Position numbers and translations under genes: made by a program. Positions 51,699-60,649 of a stretch of DNA of 64,000 bases are shown in pieces (positions within the stretch are counted from its first letter, which is position 1; every line of letters starts with the position of its first letter). The DNA lies in the NCBI GenBank assembly GCA_023423935.1, contig JAFAEQ010000063.1:1-64000 (forward strand), in the 5' to 3' direction. The notes beneath the pieces are model-generated. The model did not search any database, was not told the origin of the DNA, and was given only the letters and a program-made list of their open reading frames with translations. Source of the stretch: Pseudomonadota bacterium. GTDB taxonomy: Bacteria > Pseudomonadota > Gammaproteobacteria > Steroidobacterales > Steroidobacteraceae.

Positions 51699-52633
51699 TT
51701 TCGCGACCTCACCAGGCTGACGAAAATTTCTTCGAGCGAGCTTTCTTCGGTGCGCAGATCCTTGAAATCGATGCCGAGCTCGTTGAGTTGTCGGAGCAGG
51801 CTCGCGATGCCCGTCGACTCGGTCTGCGTGTCGAACGTGTAGATCAGATCGTTGCCGTCGGCCGAGAGCTCGATCTGACGATTGGCGAGCTGAGCGGGAA
51901 TCTCCGTCAGAGGTGCCTGCAAATGCAAAGTCAGCTGCTTGCGTCCGAGCTTGCGCATGAGCACGTGCTTGTCCTCGACCAGCACGATCTCGCCCTTGTT
52001 GATCACACCGATGCGGTCGGCCATCTCCTCGGCTTCTTCGATGTAGTGCGTCGTCAGAATGATCGTGACGCCACTTGCCCGCAGCGAGCGGACCATCTCC
52101 CACATGTCACGACGCAGCTCGACATCCACACCCGCGGTCGGCTCGTCGAGAAACAGGATCTGCGGCTCGTGCGAAAGCGCTTTCGCGATCATCACGCGAC
52201 GCTTCATGCCGCCCGAAAGCGCCATGATCTTGCTGTTCTTCTTGTCCCAGAGCGACAGGTCTCTCAGCACCTTTTCCACATGCGCATCGTTGCGCGGCTT
52301 GCCGAAGAGCCCGCGACTGAACTGCATCGTGGCCCAGACGCTCTCGAAGGCATCCGTGGTCAGCTCCTGCGGCACGAGTCCGATCTTGGCGCGCGCGGCC
52401 CGGTAGTCACGCACGATGTCGTGACCATCGGCGAGCACGGTGCCCGAGGTCGGATTGACGATGCCGCAGATGATGTTGATGAGCGTGGTCTTGCCGGCGC
52501 CGTTCGGCCCGAGAAGCGCGAAGATTTCGCCGCGGCGGATCGTCAGATCGACGCCTTTCAATGCCTGGAAGCCGGACGAGTAAGTCTTGACCAGATTGGT
52601 CACGGCTATGATGGGATGATCGTTTCCCGTCAC
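51695..52633 (-). CDS. ABC transporter ATP-binding protein (ABC-2 exporter)
   Basis: A 312-residue ATPase. Walker A is GPNGAGKTT, the Q-loop is LVPQELTTDAFESVWATMQ, the signature is ALSGGMKRRVMIAKALSHEP, Walker B is ILFLDEPTAGVDVE, and the switch His is in LTTHYIEEAEEMADRIG. A C-terminal extension of about 80 residues is typical of YadG-like or DrrA-type exporter ATPases. GTG 52633 is chosen as start with a GGAG site upstream; a longer version exists but adds a basic, non-conserved leader. Confidence 0.92.
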   Translation of the reverse strand: MTGNDHPIIAVTNLVKTYSSGFQALKGVDLTIRRGEIFALLGPNGAGKTTLINIICGIVNPTSGTVLADGHDIVRDYRAARAKIGLVPQELTTDAFESVWATMQFSRGLFGKPRNDAHVEKVLRDLSLWDKKNSKIMALSGGMKRRVMIAKALSHEPQILFLDEPTAGVDVELRRDMWEMVRSLRASGVTIILTTHYIEEAEEMADRIGVINKGEIVLVEDKHVLMRKLGRKQLTLHLQAPLTEIPAQLANRQIELSADGNDLIYTFDTQTESTGIASLLRQLNELGIDFKDLRTEESSLEEIFVSLVRSRK

Positions 52634-52808
52634 GAGGCGCTCCGATGACTGAAAAGGTGGATGCAGCCGTCGCGATCCACGCCTTCCCATCCAGGTCGGG
52701 CGCTCACCCACTGCCGCAGAACGGCCGGCATTATAGGGGACTCAGCAACGCGCCTCCGCACGAACCGAGGCGCGAAGCGCAACTCATCATGTCAGCGCCC
52801 TCAATTCC

Positions 52809-53018
52809 ATTCCCCGGCGCATCGTCGGCTTCCGTCAGGACGAGGCGGGCGACTGGATTGCGGATCTCGAGTGTGGCCACAGCCAGCACGTGCGTCACCG
52901 GCCGCCCTGGTTCGTGCGTCCATGGGTCGTAACACAGGCCGGACGTGAGAGCGCGGTGGGACGAACGCTCGACTGCCGGCTCTGCGCATCGACCGAACAT
53001 GCGGAGGATCCGTCCTGA
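52809..53018 (+). CDS. DUF3565 domain protein without a canonical start codon
   Basis: The frame gives about 69 residues that match DUF3565 closely: RRIVGFRQDEAGDWIADLECGH, then QHVRHRPPW, then RPWVVTQAGR and LDCRLC. Family members begin at or near the RRI segment. Back to an in-frame TAG at 52734 the frame contains no ATG, GTG, TTG or CTG; the only candidate is ATT at 52809. Either this gene uses an ATT start, as infC does, or it lost its start codon. It would bind metal through the CxxH and C-x-x-C residues. Confidence 0.65.
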   Translation: MPRRIVGFRQDEAGDWIADLECGHSQHVRHRPPWFVRPWVVTQAGRESAVGRTLDCRLCASTEHAEDPS

Positions 53019-53029
53019 TGCATGGACTG

Positions 53030-53059
53030 CATGCTCATGCATGCCCATGCATGAGCATG
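53030..53059 (+). terminator. Perfect 13-bp hairpin after the DUF3565 gene
   Basis: CATGCTCATGCAT (53030-53042) pairs perfectly with 53047-53059 across a GCCC tetraloop, 11 nt after the stop. No T-run follows. The unusual CATG/GCATG content makes it look also like a recognition palindrome. Confidence 0.55.
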
Positions 53060-53638
53060 GGCGAGAGGGGCGCCTTGTCACGAGCCCGACCCGCGCCGGA
53101 TCATCGACACATTCGATCGCAACTACAGAACCGAACCTTCCGCTCGACGATTCGACCCCTCAGTTATGTCGAACTGAGACGCTTCATCGAGAGCCACCGC
53201 CGCGCCCCGCAAGCAGCCCGCAGAATTTCACCGATACACCCGCAAGATTCGGCTACGTGTGAGCCGCGAGCGCGATAGCAGCGTTACCGCAGAAGGGGCA
53301 ATCGGACGATTTCCACTCTTGAGTTCGAGAGTATCGGCTCCAGTTTTGATGGCATTCGAGGCCTCGTTCCGGCCGAACGCCCTTCAGCGAACATCGCAGG
53401 CAGGAAGCCGGGAATATCTGCCCGACCCGGGCTTTGGAGCGGGAAATCCGCACGCGATGCGTTGAAATCCTGCCGGAACAAGCAGTTGCCCGACCGCTAA
53501 TGCGGCGGAATGCGGCAGCTGCAGCCCCGAAAAGCGTTGAAAACCTCGGTTTTTTCATTAAACGGCTGCGACGAATCGCGCCGTCTTGGAATACAATCCC
53601 GCCCCCGCAAAATGTCAGGTCAATCTTCAGCAGGACTC
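53060..53638. other. Gene-free region upstream of the coiled-coil gene
   Basis: In this 579-bp stretch I find no supported gene. Open frames exist but lack family features. A TACAAT hexamer at 53592-53597 could be a -10 element for the gene at 53639, but no -35 fits. One minus-strand frame ends in DCPFCGNAAIALAAHT, which is not enough to call a gene. Confidence 0.45.
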
Positions 53639-54397
53639 ATGGTGGAACAGGCCCAATTGGAACTTCAGCTTAAAGTTTGGAAAGAGCTTGCGATCAGCAA
53701 GCAGATGTTGATGCGATCGGCCGCAGAGGCTTTGAAGCTCGACCCGAATTGTAGTCAGGAGGAGCTGAAGGTCGCACTGGAAGCCGCTCTCAAGAAAGTC
53801 GCCGAGGCCGACCAGAGCGTCGTCACCGCACGCGAACAGGCCAAGTCGTCCATTCTCGCGATGGAGCAGAAGCTCGCCGCCGCGCAGAAGGCACAGGCCG
53901 CCGCCGAAACCACCGTGGCCGATCTGACCACGAAGCTGGAGAACATGTCACAGCAGGCCGCTGCCGCACGTACCTCCGCTGCGAAGGAAATCCAGACTCT
54001 CAAGGACCGCGTCGCCGAGAAGGACAAACAGCTGAAGGCCATCAACACGGCACTCGCGGACACGCCCGAGAACGTGCTGAAGAAGATGAATCAGCTGAAG
54101 AAGCAACGCCAGGAAGAAGCCGATGCCCGCCGCGAAGTCGAGAGCAGCTTCACCACGTTGCGCAAGGAAAAGAATGAGCAGGACCAGAAGCTCACCAAGC
54201 TGACGGATAACACCACCAAGCTGATCGAGCAGTATCGCGATCTGCACGCGGCCGCGGTGAAGATCCATGAGCAGCTCAAGCCCCTGGTCACCGACGAGAA
54301 GGACGTGCCCGTCCTGCCGGACCTGCATGCGAAGCTGCTCGAAGAGATCGAGAATCCGGACGCGAAGCCGGACGGCAAGTCGAAAGACAAGAAGTAA
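53639..54397 (+). CDS. Long coiled-coil hypothetical protein
   Basis: A 252-residue, highly charged, almost entirely helical protein. Heptad patterns run through about 40-235 (EELKVALEAALKKVAEADQSV; KNEQDQKLTKLTDNTTKLIEQYRDL), with an Ala/Gln-rich segment. The ATG 53639 has an AGGA site upstream; ATG 53612 would add nine residues. I do not recognise a family beyond coiled coil. It could be a structural or cell-division-associated scaffold, but there is no direct evidence. Low complexity makes homology claims unsafe. Confidence 0.75.
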   Translation: MVEQAQLELQLKVWKELAISKQMLMRSAAEALKLDPNCSQEELKVALEAALKKVAEADQSVVTAREQAKSSILAMEQKLAAAQKAQAAAETTVADLTTKLENMSQQAAAARTSAAKEIQTLKDRVAEKDKQLKAINTALADTPENVLKKMNQLKKQRQEEADARREVESSFTTLRKEKNEQDQKLTKLTDNTTKLIEQYRDLHAAAVKIHEQLKPLVTDEKDVPVLPDLHAKLLEEIENPDAKPDGKSKDKK

Positions 54398-54527
54398 TCG
54401 CATCAAGCTCGCCTCTTCGAGGCGAGCTCCTTCTGCTCGCTGGGCTCACGCGCAGCCCGACCGAAACGAATCCGCCGACCTCCTCCGTCCTGCGGGCATT
54501 GGCAGGCTGAAGCTTCAGTCCGGACGA

Positions 54528-54601
54528 GTGATGACAGTGATGGCGGTCATGACAGTGATGGACAGATCATCACCGGTATCACCGGTATCACCTCATCACC
54601 T
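54528..54601. repeat. Inverted nonamer-repeat element, GTGATGACA type
   Basis: The left arm (54528-54561) has 9-nt units GTGATGACA, GTGATGGCG, GTCATGACA, GTGATGGAC. The right arm (54567-54601) has TCATCACCG, GTATCACCG, GTATCACCT, CATCACC. The right arm covers the stop codon (54596-54598) of the convergent Nudix gene. Confidence 0.8.
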
Positions 54602-55201
54602 CCTGCCCCTCCTCAGCCATTCACGGTTCTCGATGAACCAGTAGCCCGCGACCAGCGTCTTCAGGTCCGCAATCTCGCCGCTACGTACGCGCTCGATGAA
54701 GCGATCGGCCGGCATGACCACGGTCAGAATGTCTTCGCCCTCGTGCGGATTGCCATGCACACCGCTCGCATTCGATGCGTCGACGAAACCCAACACGATC
54801 GCAATCTTTTCTGAAGTACCGCCTGAGCTGACATACGCACCCGGATGCACGACGAGCGGATCGTGCAGCTGCAGACCCGTCTCTTCGAGCGTCTCGCGCA
54901 CGGCGGCCTCTATCGGCGATTCGTCGCCATCGATGGCACCGGCCACGAGGTTGTCGGTGAACGGTACGTCCCCAGCGATCAGGCAGCCGGGACGGAATTC
55001 ATTGATGAGCACGATTTCGTCGCGATATGGATCGTAGGGCAGCACGCCGACGGCATGGCCCCGATGCATGATTTCGCGGACGACGCGCTGACGTCCGCCG
55101 GAATGCAGATCGGTTTCGAACTCGACGCGTTCGACCTTGAGAAATCCGTCCGCGAGAGGCGTCGATGACAGGATGCGGGCCGTCAGTGTTCGTTCGCTCA
55201 T
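54596..55201 (-). CDS. NUDIX hydrolase (ADP-ribose pyrophosphatase-like)
   Basis: A 201-residue cytoplasmic hydrolase. The Nudix box is GAIDGDE then REtlEETGL (G88, E94, R102, E103, E106, E107), with a following PGAYVSSGGTSEKIAIVLGFVD stretch as in NudF ADP-ribose pyrophosphatase (the GG after the box points to that group). The ATG 55201 fits family length; the longer frame lacks support. The substrate is probably ADP-ribose or a similar nucleoside diphosphate linked to another group. The stop lies in a nonamer repeat arm. Confidence 0.9.
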   Translation of the reverse strand: MSERTLTARILSSTPLADGFLKVERVEFETDLHSGGRQRVVREIMHRGHAVGVLPYDPYRDEIVLINEFRPGCLIAGDVPFTDNLVAGAIDGDESPIEAAVRETLEETGLQLHDPLVVHPGAYVSSGGTSEKIAIVLGFVDASNASGVHGNPHEGEDILTVVMPADRFIERVRSGEIADLKTLVAGYWFIENREWLRRGRR

Positions 55202-55327
55202 CGGATGACCGTCAACATTGGATGGGCTGAGTATGGAACGGACGTGAACATCTTCCGGCAAGTCTGGCGGTATGGCCAGACTGCGTTACTCTGCGCAACC
55301 CCGCGGGCTTCGTGACAGGACCGATCG

Positions 55328-56215
55328 ATGAGCTGGCGTGCATGGATCACCTTCGCCGTTCTTTGCATCCTCTGGGGCGTTCCCTATTTTTTCATCAAGA
55401 TCGCTCTGCAGGAGCTGTCCCCTGCCTGTGTGGCATGGGCCCGCATCACGCTTGCCGCCGTGATCCTGCTGCCGATCGCCTGGAAGCGCGGCGTACTGCG
55501 ACCCGCCCTCGGTCACAAGAAAGCTGTCATCGCTTTTGCGATCGCAGAGCTGGTCTTCCCGTTCTTCCTGATCGCCTGGGGCGAGCAGTACATGAGCTCC
55601 TCGTTTGCCGGCATTCTGGTCGCGACCGTGCCGCTCACGGTCATACTCATCGCGCCATTGATGGGGCTGCATGAGCGGCTCGGCGCGAAACGCATCGTCG
55701 GACTGGCGGTCGGCTTCTCCGGTGTCGTGGCGTTGCTCGGTCTGGATACCGGACACGGCCCGATGCTATGGGCGGGCGTCGCCGCAATTGCCGTCGCAGT
55801 CGTCGGTTATGCGGTCGGCCCACTGGTCGTGCAGCGTTATCTATCGGATGTCGATGAGCTCGGCGCTCTCGTCTGCAGTCTGATCATCGCGTCCGTCGTG
55901 CTGTTGCCTGCGGCCGTCCTGACTGCACCGGTCCGCATGCCTTCCACGATTCCGTTGGTGTCCGTCATCGTACTGGGAGTGTTCTGTACCGCGATGGCGC
56001 TGCTGCTGTACTTCACTTTGATCAACGTCGCGGGCGCGGCGCGCGCGTCGCTCGTGGCTTACGTATGCCCCGCCGTTGCGGCGTTTCTGGGCGTGATCGT
56101 GCTCCACGAACCCTTCGGTGTGTCTTCGGTGATCGGCCTGGTCATGATTCTGTTCGGCTCATGGCTCGCAAGCGGCAAGGCCAGCAGCAACACGCAAGCT
56201 GTCGCCACCACCTGA
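55328..56215 (+). CDS. EamA family drug/metabolite transporter 1
   Basis: A 295-residue inner-membrane protein with ten predicted helices in two EamA repeats. Typical starts are FAVLCILWGVPYFFIKIAL and PACVAWARITLAAVILLP. The GLDT / LHEPFGVSSVIGLVMILFGSWLAS region fits the second repeat. The substrate is unknown; relatives export amino acids or metabolites. Its stop (TGA 56213-56215) sits directly against the stop of the convergent paralogue. Confidence 0.92.
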   Translation: MSWRAWITFAVLCILWGVPYFFIKIALQELSPACVAWARITLAAVILLPIAWKRGVLRPALGHKKAVIAFAIAELVFPFFLIAWGEQYMSSSFAGILVATVPLTVILIAPLMGLHERLGAKRIVGLAVGFSGVVALLGLDTGHGPMLWAGVAAIAVAVVGYAVGPLVVQRYLSDVDELGALVCSLIIASVVLLPAAVLTAPVRMPSTIPLVSVIVLGVFCTAMALLLYFTLINVAGAARASLVAYVCPAVAAFLGVIVLHEPFGVSSVIGLVMILFGSWLASGKASSNTQAVATT

Positions 56216-57136
56216 TCAGCGCACGCGCTTCAGCCGCGTCAGCAGCCAGATCCCCGCGAGCACCAGGAGCGTTCCTGCCGCCATCCAGGCGGTGAACGGC
56301 TCGCCCAGCAGCACGATGCTCATCGCAATCGTCGACAGCGGTCCGATCATTCCGACCTGTGCGGTGACACCCGCACCGACGCGCTCGATGGCGAGCATGA
56401 CCATCAGGACGGGCACGAAGGTGCAGAGCGTTGCATTGAGGATGGCGAGCCAGATGACCTGAGGTGCGACCTGCATTTGTGCAGGCGAGCGCAACACGAA
56501 GAACTGCGCGATGCACAGGACGCACGCAATGCTCGTGGCCACCCCCGTGATCCGTAACGCCCCCAGCGTCTTCACCGCGGAACCGCTGTACGCCAGATAC
56601 AAGGCGTAAGCGACGGCGCTGCCGAATACCAGCGCGCCGCCCAGGAGCACATTGTCACCGCCGATCGAAACGTCATGGCCGAACACGAGCACCACACCCA
56701 CGTAGCTCACGGCGAGTGCGCCCCACTGGCCTTTGGACACCGGCGTCCCGAACAGGACCAGTCCGAGCAACAGCACGACCGTCGGATTCAGATAGAGAAT
56801 CAGCCGCTCGAGATTCGCGGTGATGTATTGGAGGCCCGCGAAGTCCAGAAAGCTCGCCAGGTAGTAGCCCGTGAAGCCCAGACCGATCAGGAGTCGCCAG
56901 TCGCGCCAGGTCAGCGGCGGCTTATTGCGACTCGCCCACCAGGACAAGGACAGGAACAGCGGCAGCGCGAACAGCATGCGATACATGATCACCGTGACCG
57001 CGTCCACGCCGTAGCGGTACGACAGTTTCACGATGATGGCTTTGCCGGAGAACGCGATGGCGCCTGCACTGGCGAGGAGCAGCCCGGGCCAATCGGCCCG
57101 GGAATCGACGGAGTTGGAAGTCGGCATGAAACTCAC
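56216..57136 (-). CDS. EamA family drug/metabolite transporter 2
   Basis: A 306-residue ten-helix transporter of the same superfamily as its convergent neighbour. EamA repeat one has GAIAFSGKAIIVKLSYRYGVDAVTVIMYRMLFALPLFL. Repeat two has NATLCTFVPVLMVMLAIERVGAGVTAQVGMIGPLSTIAMSIVLLGEPFTAW. The two transporters share fold and motifs but are not close copies. The stop codons touch back to back with no gap. The substrate is unknown. Confidence 0.92.
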   Translation of the reverse strand: MSFMPTSNSVDSRADWPGLLLASAGAIAFSGKAIIVKLSYRYGVDAVTVIMYRMLFALPLFLSLSWWASRNKPPLTWRDWRLLIGLGFTGYYLASFLDFAGLQYITANLERLILYLNPTVVLLLGLVLFGTPVSKGQWGALAVSYVGVVLVFGHDVSIGGDNVLLGGALVFGSAVAYALYLAYSGSAVKTLGALRITGVATSIACVLCIAQFFVLRSPAQMQVAPQVIWLAILNATLCTFVPVLMVMLAIERVGAGVTAQVGMIGPLSTIAMSIVLLGEPFTAWMAAGTLLVLAGIWLLTRLKRVR

Positions 57137-57287
57137 TTGAGATATCGACAGGCAGTGTAGCGACGCTCCTGGCTGCTTGCCGTCGCGGATGAGCAGGCTC
57201 GCATCTGAAAGTACGATGGACCGATGCAGGGTTCCTTCGTATTCGGCGCACGTCTATGCTCGATCCTTTCTCGGGATGCCCACACCT

Positions 57288-58535
57288 ATGAAGCACTTCA
57301 CGCGCTCGCTCGTTGGTTGCCTGGCGATTCTGCTGATCCCGTTCGCGCCGGCGTCCGGCGATACCTCCCAGGATCCTGCGCTCGTTCACGCAAAGGAGCT
57401 GCTGAGCAGGACTCTCCTGATCGACGGTCACAACGATCTGCCCTGGGCGATTCGCGAGGACGCATCGGCCCCAGGCGATGTGCAACGGTACGATCTACGG
57501 GGAAAAGTGAGCGGCCAGACCGACATTGCGCGGCTGCGCGAAGGCCGCATCGGCGCTCAATTCTGGTCCGTGTACACGCCCGGCGAAGCGCCGGGTCATT
57601 ACGCGCGCACTCAGCTCGAGCAGATCGACATCGCCCTGCGCATGATCGAGCGTTACCCCGACACCTTCTCACTGGCGCGAACGGCAGCGGATATCCGAGC
57701 CGCCCGGAAGCAAGGTCGCATTGCATCGCTCTTGGGCATCGAAGGCGGACATGCGATCGAGAATTCCCTTGGAGCGCTGCGTGCGTACTACGACCTGGGC
57801 GTGCGCTACATGACACTCACGCATAACGTGCACACCGATTGGGCCGACTCGGCTGCCTTTGCACCTGTGCACGGCGGTCTCACGAGTTTCGGCGAGCAGG
57901 TGGTCCGCGAGATGAATCGTCTCGGCATGCTCGTCGATCTGTCGCATGTGGCGACGGAAACGATGGACGATGCACTGCGCGTCTCGAAAGCGCCGGTGAT
58001 CTTCTCGCACTCCTCCGCACGCGCGCTGTGCGACGTGCCACGCAACGTCCCCGATGAAATTCTCGAGCGCATGAAAGCCAATGGCGGCGTCGTGATGATC
58101 ACGTTCGTGCCTGGCTTCATCAATCCCGCTGTCGGGGCCATTCAGCAACCTGCATTCGATGAGTACAACCGGCGTTCGCAAGGCCTGTCCGACGCGGAGC
58201 GCAGCAAGCTCGAAGCGGAGATCCTGGGCAAGCTCAAATTGCCGACGACGACGATCGCGCAGGTGGCCGATCACATCGATCATGTCCGCGCGATCGCAGG
58301 CGTCGAGCACGTCGGCCTCGGCGGGGATTTCGATGGGAATTCGAGCTGGCCCGAAGGCTTGTCCGATGTATCGATGTATCCGAATCTGTTCGCCGAACTG
58401 ATCCGCCGCGGCTGGAGCGATCGCGATCTGGAACTGCTGGCCGGCGGCAATGTGCTGCGCGCGCTCGAGCAGGCAGAAGCAGTCGCGAAGTCCATGCGCG
58501 CCGAACCGCTGCCTGCGGGACTCGCCAGGAACTGA
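57288..58535 (+). CDS. Membrane dipeptidase (M19 renal dipeptidase family)
   Basis: A 415-residue exported zinc enzyme with a signal peptide at about 1-22. Zinc and substrate motifs are H-x-D in LIDGHNDLPWAIRE, the bridging E in LLGIEGGHAIENSLGALRAYYDLGVRYMTLTHN, VIFSHSSARALC, and VGLGGDFDGNS. It hydrolyses dipeptides and possibly beta-lactams in the periplasm. ATG 57288 gives the best signal peptide. A 10-nt gap and same strand link it to the amidohydrolase downstream, so peptide or dipeptide catabolism is the shared theme. Confidence 0.92.
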   Translation: MKHFTRSLVGCLAILLIPFAPASGDTSQDPALVHAKELLSRTLLIDGHNDLPWAIREDASAPGDVQRYDLRGKVSGQTDIARLREGRIGAQFWSVYTPGEAPGHYARTQLEQIDIALRMIERYPDTFSLARTAADIRAARKQGRIASLLGIEGGHAIENSLGALRAYYDLGVRYMTLTHNVHTDWADSAAFAPVHGGLTSFGEQVVREMNRLGMLVDLSHVATETMDDALRVSKAPVIFSHSSARALCDVPRNVPDEILERMKANGGVVMITFVPGFINPAVGAIQQPAFDEYNRRSQGLSDAERSKLEAEILGKLKLPTTTIAQVADHIDHVRAIAGVEHVGLGGDFDGNSSWPEGLSDVSMYPNLFAELIRRGWSDRDLELLAGGNVLRALEQAEAVAKSMRAEPLPAGLARN

Positions 58536-58544
58536 AGGCCCGAC

Positions 58545-60017
58545 ATGAAGGGCGCGGCGCTCGTTCTCGCAGCTTCGCTTCTGGTTCTGAGAGCGCAGGC
58601 GGCGGATCTGCTCATCGAGGACGTGACCGTCGTCTCTCCCGAACGCGCGCAGCCCCTCGCCCATCAACATGTGCTGATCCGCGATGGACGCATCACGCAG
58701 ATCAGTCCGATTCGGATCGCGGCAACGCAGGGCACGATGCGACTGAATGGCGCCGGACGGTTTCTCACGCCCGGCATCATGGATGCGCACGTGCATCTGA
58801 CGACCCCACCGGGCCTGCCCTTCGGTGCGAACGAGGAGTTCGCGCCGTTGATCGCCGCGTACAACAAACAGCAGCCACGCAGTTACCTCTACTTCGGCGT
58901 CACGCAGGTACTGGACACCTCGCACTTCGGCGATGGTCTTCGCGACTTCGAAGCGCAGCCTCGGCATCCCGATCTTTTTCAATGTGGTGCCGCGCCCATC
59001 CTCGACGGCTATCCCACCGTGTTCATGGATCCGCCGGAGCGCTATCGGATCGCGCCCGACTACATCTATGAGCCTGCCAACGCGAAAGCACATCCCCTGC
59101 CCGCCGGGGCGAAGGAAGCCGATCACACGCCGGAAGCCATCGTCGATCGTGTAGCCGCAAGCGGTGCACTGTGTCTGAAGATCTTCATTGAAGACGGTTT
59201 CGGTCCGGCCGCGATCTGGCCGCTACCGAGCAAGGAGACCCTGCAGCGCATTCGTGCAGCGACGCGCAAACGCGGACTGCTGCTCGTCGCGCATGCCAAT
59301 GCGCTCGACATGCAACGCATCGCACTCGATGCCCAGGTCGACGTACTGGCGCACGGACTGTGGAACTGGAACGAGGCGGACGATCAACGCGACGTTCCGC
59401 CGGCGATCGCGACACATCTGCGACGCATTCACGCGGCGAACACGGGATATCAGCCGACGTTGCGAGTGCTCGCTGGAACCGCCGATCTGTTTCGAGCAGA
59501 CACGCTCAAGGATCCCACCTATGCGAAGGTGGTTCCGGCGGCATTGATGCAGTGGTACGCGACCGATGCGGGCCAGTGGTACAAGCGCGAGATGAGGCGC
59601 GATTACGGCGATCTGCCCGATGCGAAGATCGCTTCGATCCAGCTTCGGGTCGGTGAGCACGGCATGCGGGCGGTCCGGTATCTGCACCAGCTCGGGCATC
59701 CGCTCTTGCTCGGCAGCGACACGCCTTCGTCACCCACCTACGGGAATCAGCCGGGCTATGACACGTATCGCGAAATGCGCCTGATGGCGCAGTCAGGCGT
59801 GCCGCTCGATGCAATCCTGCGCGCGGCGACACTCAACAACGCACGTCAGTTCCGGCTCGACCGTGATTACGGCACCGTAAGCGCCGGCAAGATCGCGAAC
59901 CTGCTTCTGCTCAAGAGCAATCCGCTCGAAACGATGCGCGCCTGGAGCGAGATCGACAAGGTGATCCTGCGAGGCGAGGTGATTGAACGCGAATCGCTGG
60001 CGGCCGACCGCCTCTGA
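58545..60017 (+). CDS. Amidohydrolase family metal-dependent hydrolase
   Basis: A 490-residue exported enzyme with a signal peptide at about 1-19. Metal ligands follow the amidohydrolase layout: HVHL in GIMDAHVHLTT, LLVAHANALD, a further H in VLAHGLWNW, and the Asp in LLGSDTPSSPTYGN. The C-terminal beta domain closes the frame. It resembles imidazolonepropionase-like/prolidase-like exported amidohydrolases. It follows the dipeptidase by 9 nt, so the pair is likely one operon. Confidence 0.9.
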   Translation: MKGAALVLAASLLVLRAQAADLLIEDVTVVSPERAQPLAHQHVLIRDGRITQISPIRIAATQGTMRLNGAGRFLTPGIMDAHVHLTTPPGLPFGANEEFAPLIAAYNKQQPRSYLYFGVTQVLDTSHFGDGLRDFEAQPRHPDLFQCGAAPILDGYPTVFMDPPERYRIAPDYIYEPANAKAHPLPAGAKEADHTPEAIVDRVAASGALCLKIFIEDGFGPAAIWPLPSKETLQRIRAATRKRGLLLVAHANALDMQRIALDAQVDVLAHGLWNWNEADDQRDVPPAIATHLRRIHAANTGYQPTLRVLAGTADLFRADTLKDPTYAKVVPAALMQWYATDAGQWYKREMRRDYGDLPDAKIASIQLRVGEHGMRAVRYLHQLGHPLLLGSDTPSSPTYGNQPGYDTYREMRLMAQSGVPLDAILRAATLNNARQFRLDRDYGTVSAGKIANLLLLKSNPLETMRAWSEIDKVILRGEVIERESLAADRL

Positions 60018-60022
60018 GGACT

Positions 60023-60559
60023 TCAGTTCTCGAGCAGGCGTCCGCCGCACTGACGCCAGTCGCTCATCAGTCGATGCGCATCCTCGGGTGAATGCGGCTT
60101 CACTCCGATCAGGACGGCGCCATCACGGATGTACTGCTCGTAGGTTTCGACGCGGTGCTTCGGAATTCCCCAATGCGTGAGCGCACCCAGCACGCCACCG
60201 GCCATGCCGACGGCGCCGGCCGCTGCGAGCGCGACCGCCACCGGACCTGCGAGCACGAGATTCGGAATCATCAATGCGGCGCCGATCGCGGCGGCTGCCG
60301 GCGCGATCGTTCCAACCGTACCGCCGGCGGGACCTCCCAGCTCGTCGGCCATTTCCGAGTCGGCACCCGGGGTGCTCGCCCGCCTGGCGAGATCGGGGGA
60401 AATGCCCGGCTGCGAGAACAGCCGCTCGCGCGTTTGATCCGAGAGCATCAGATTGATCTCGTCGCTGCGATAGCCGAGCTTGCGGGCTGCCTCGTAGGCA
60501 CGCTCGATGGCGGGCGCTTCGTGGAACACTGCCGTCACGATCTTGCTGTGGTCGCTCAT
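60023..60559 (-). CDS. General stress protein-like (DUF1269/17M family) protein
   Basis: A 178-residue protein. The N-terminal half has VTAVFHEAPAIERAYEAARKLGYRSDEINLMLS, as in general stress protein 17M-like members. A Gly/Ala-rich hydrophobic pair of helices follows (LAGPVAVALAAAGAVGMAGGVLGALTHWGIPKHR), and a C-terminal DGAVLIGVKPHSPEDA completes it. ATG 60559 has a GAGGG site. Function: an uncharacterised stress protein, possibly membrane-inserted through the Gly zipper. Confidence 0.82.
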   Translation of the reverse strand: MSDHSKIVTAVFHEAPAIERAYEAARKLGYRSDEINLMLSDQTRERLFSQPGISPDLARRASTPGADSEMADELGGPAGGTVGTIAPAAAAIGAALMIPNLVLAGPVAVALAAAGAVGMAGGVLGALTHWGIPKHRVETYEQYIRDGAVLIGVKPHSPEDAHRLMSDWRQCGGRLLEN

Positions 60560-60649
60560 GACACCCTCGCCGAGTCGTTGCGGTGTCAAGGCCAACGATT
60601 GCTCGACTGCGATCGTTCCAGCAAGGTGCGGCTGCTGTATTGCAAAGCG

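Noticed and set aside
53253..53558. Minus-strand frame ending in a CPFC motif
   Set aside because: A single CxxC-like pair and no second metal-binding half or family similarity. The rest is low-complexity basic sequence.
57669..59126. 485-residue frame antisense to the dipeptidase and amidohydrolase genes
   Set aside because: It spans two clear genes on the other strand and shows no motifs of its own. GC-rich coding sequence often leaves such open antisense frames.
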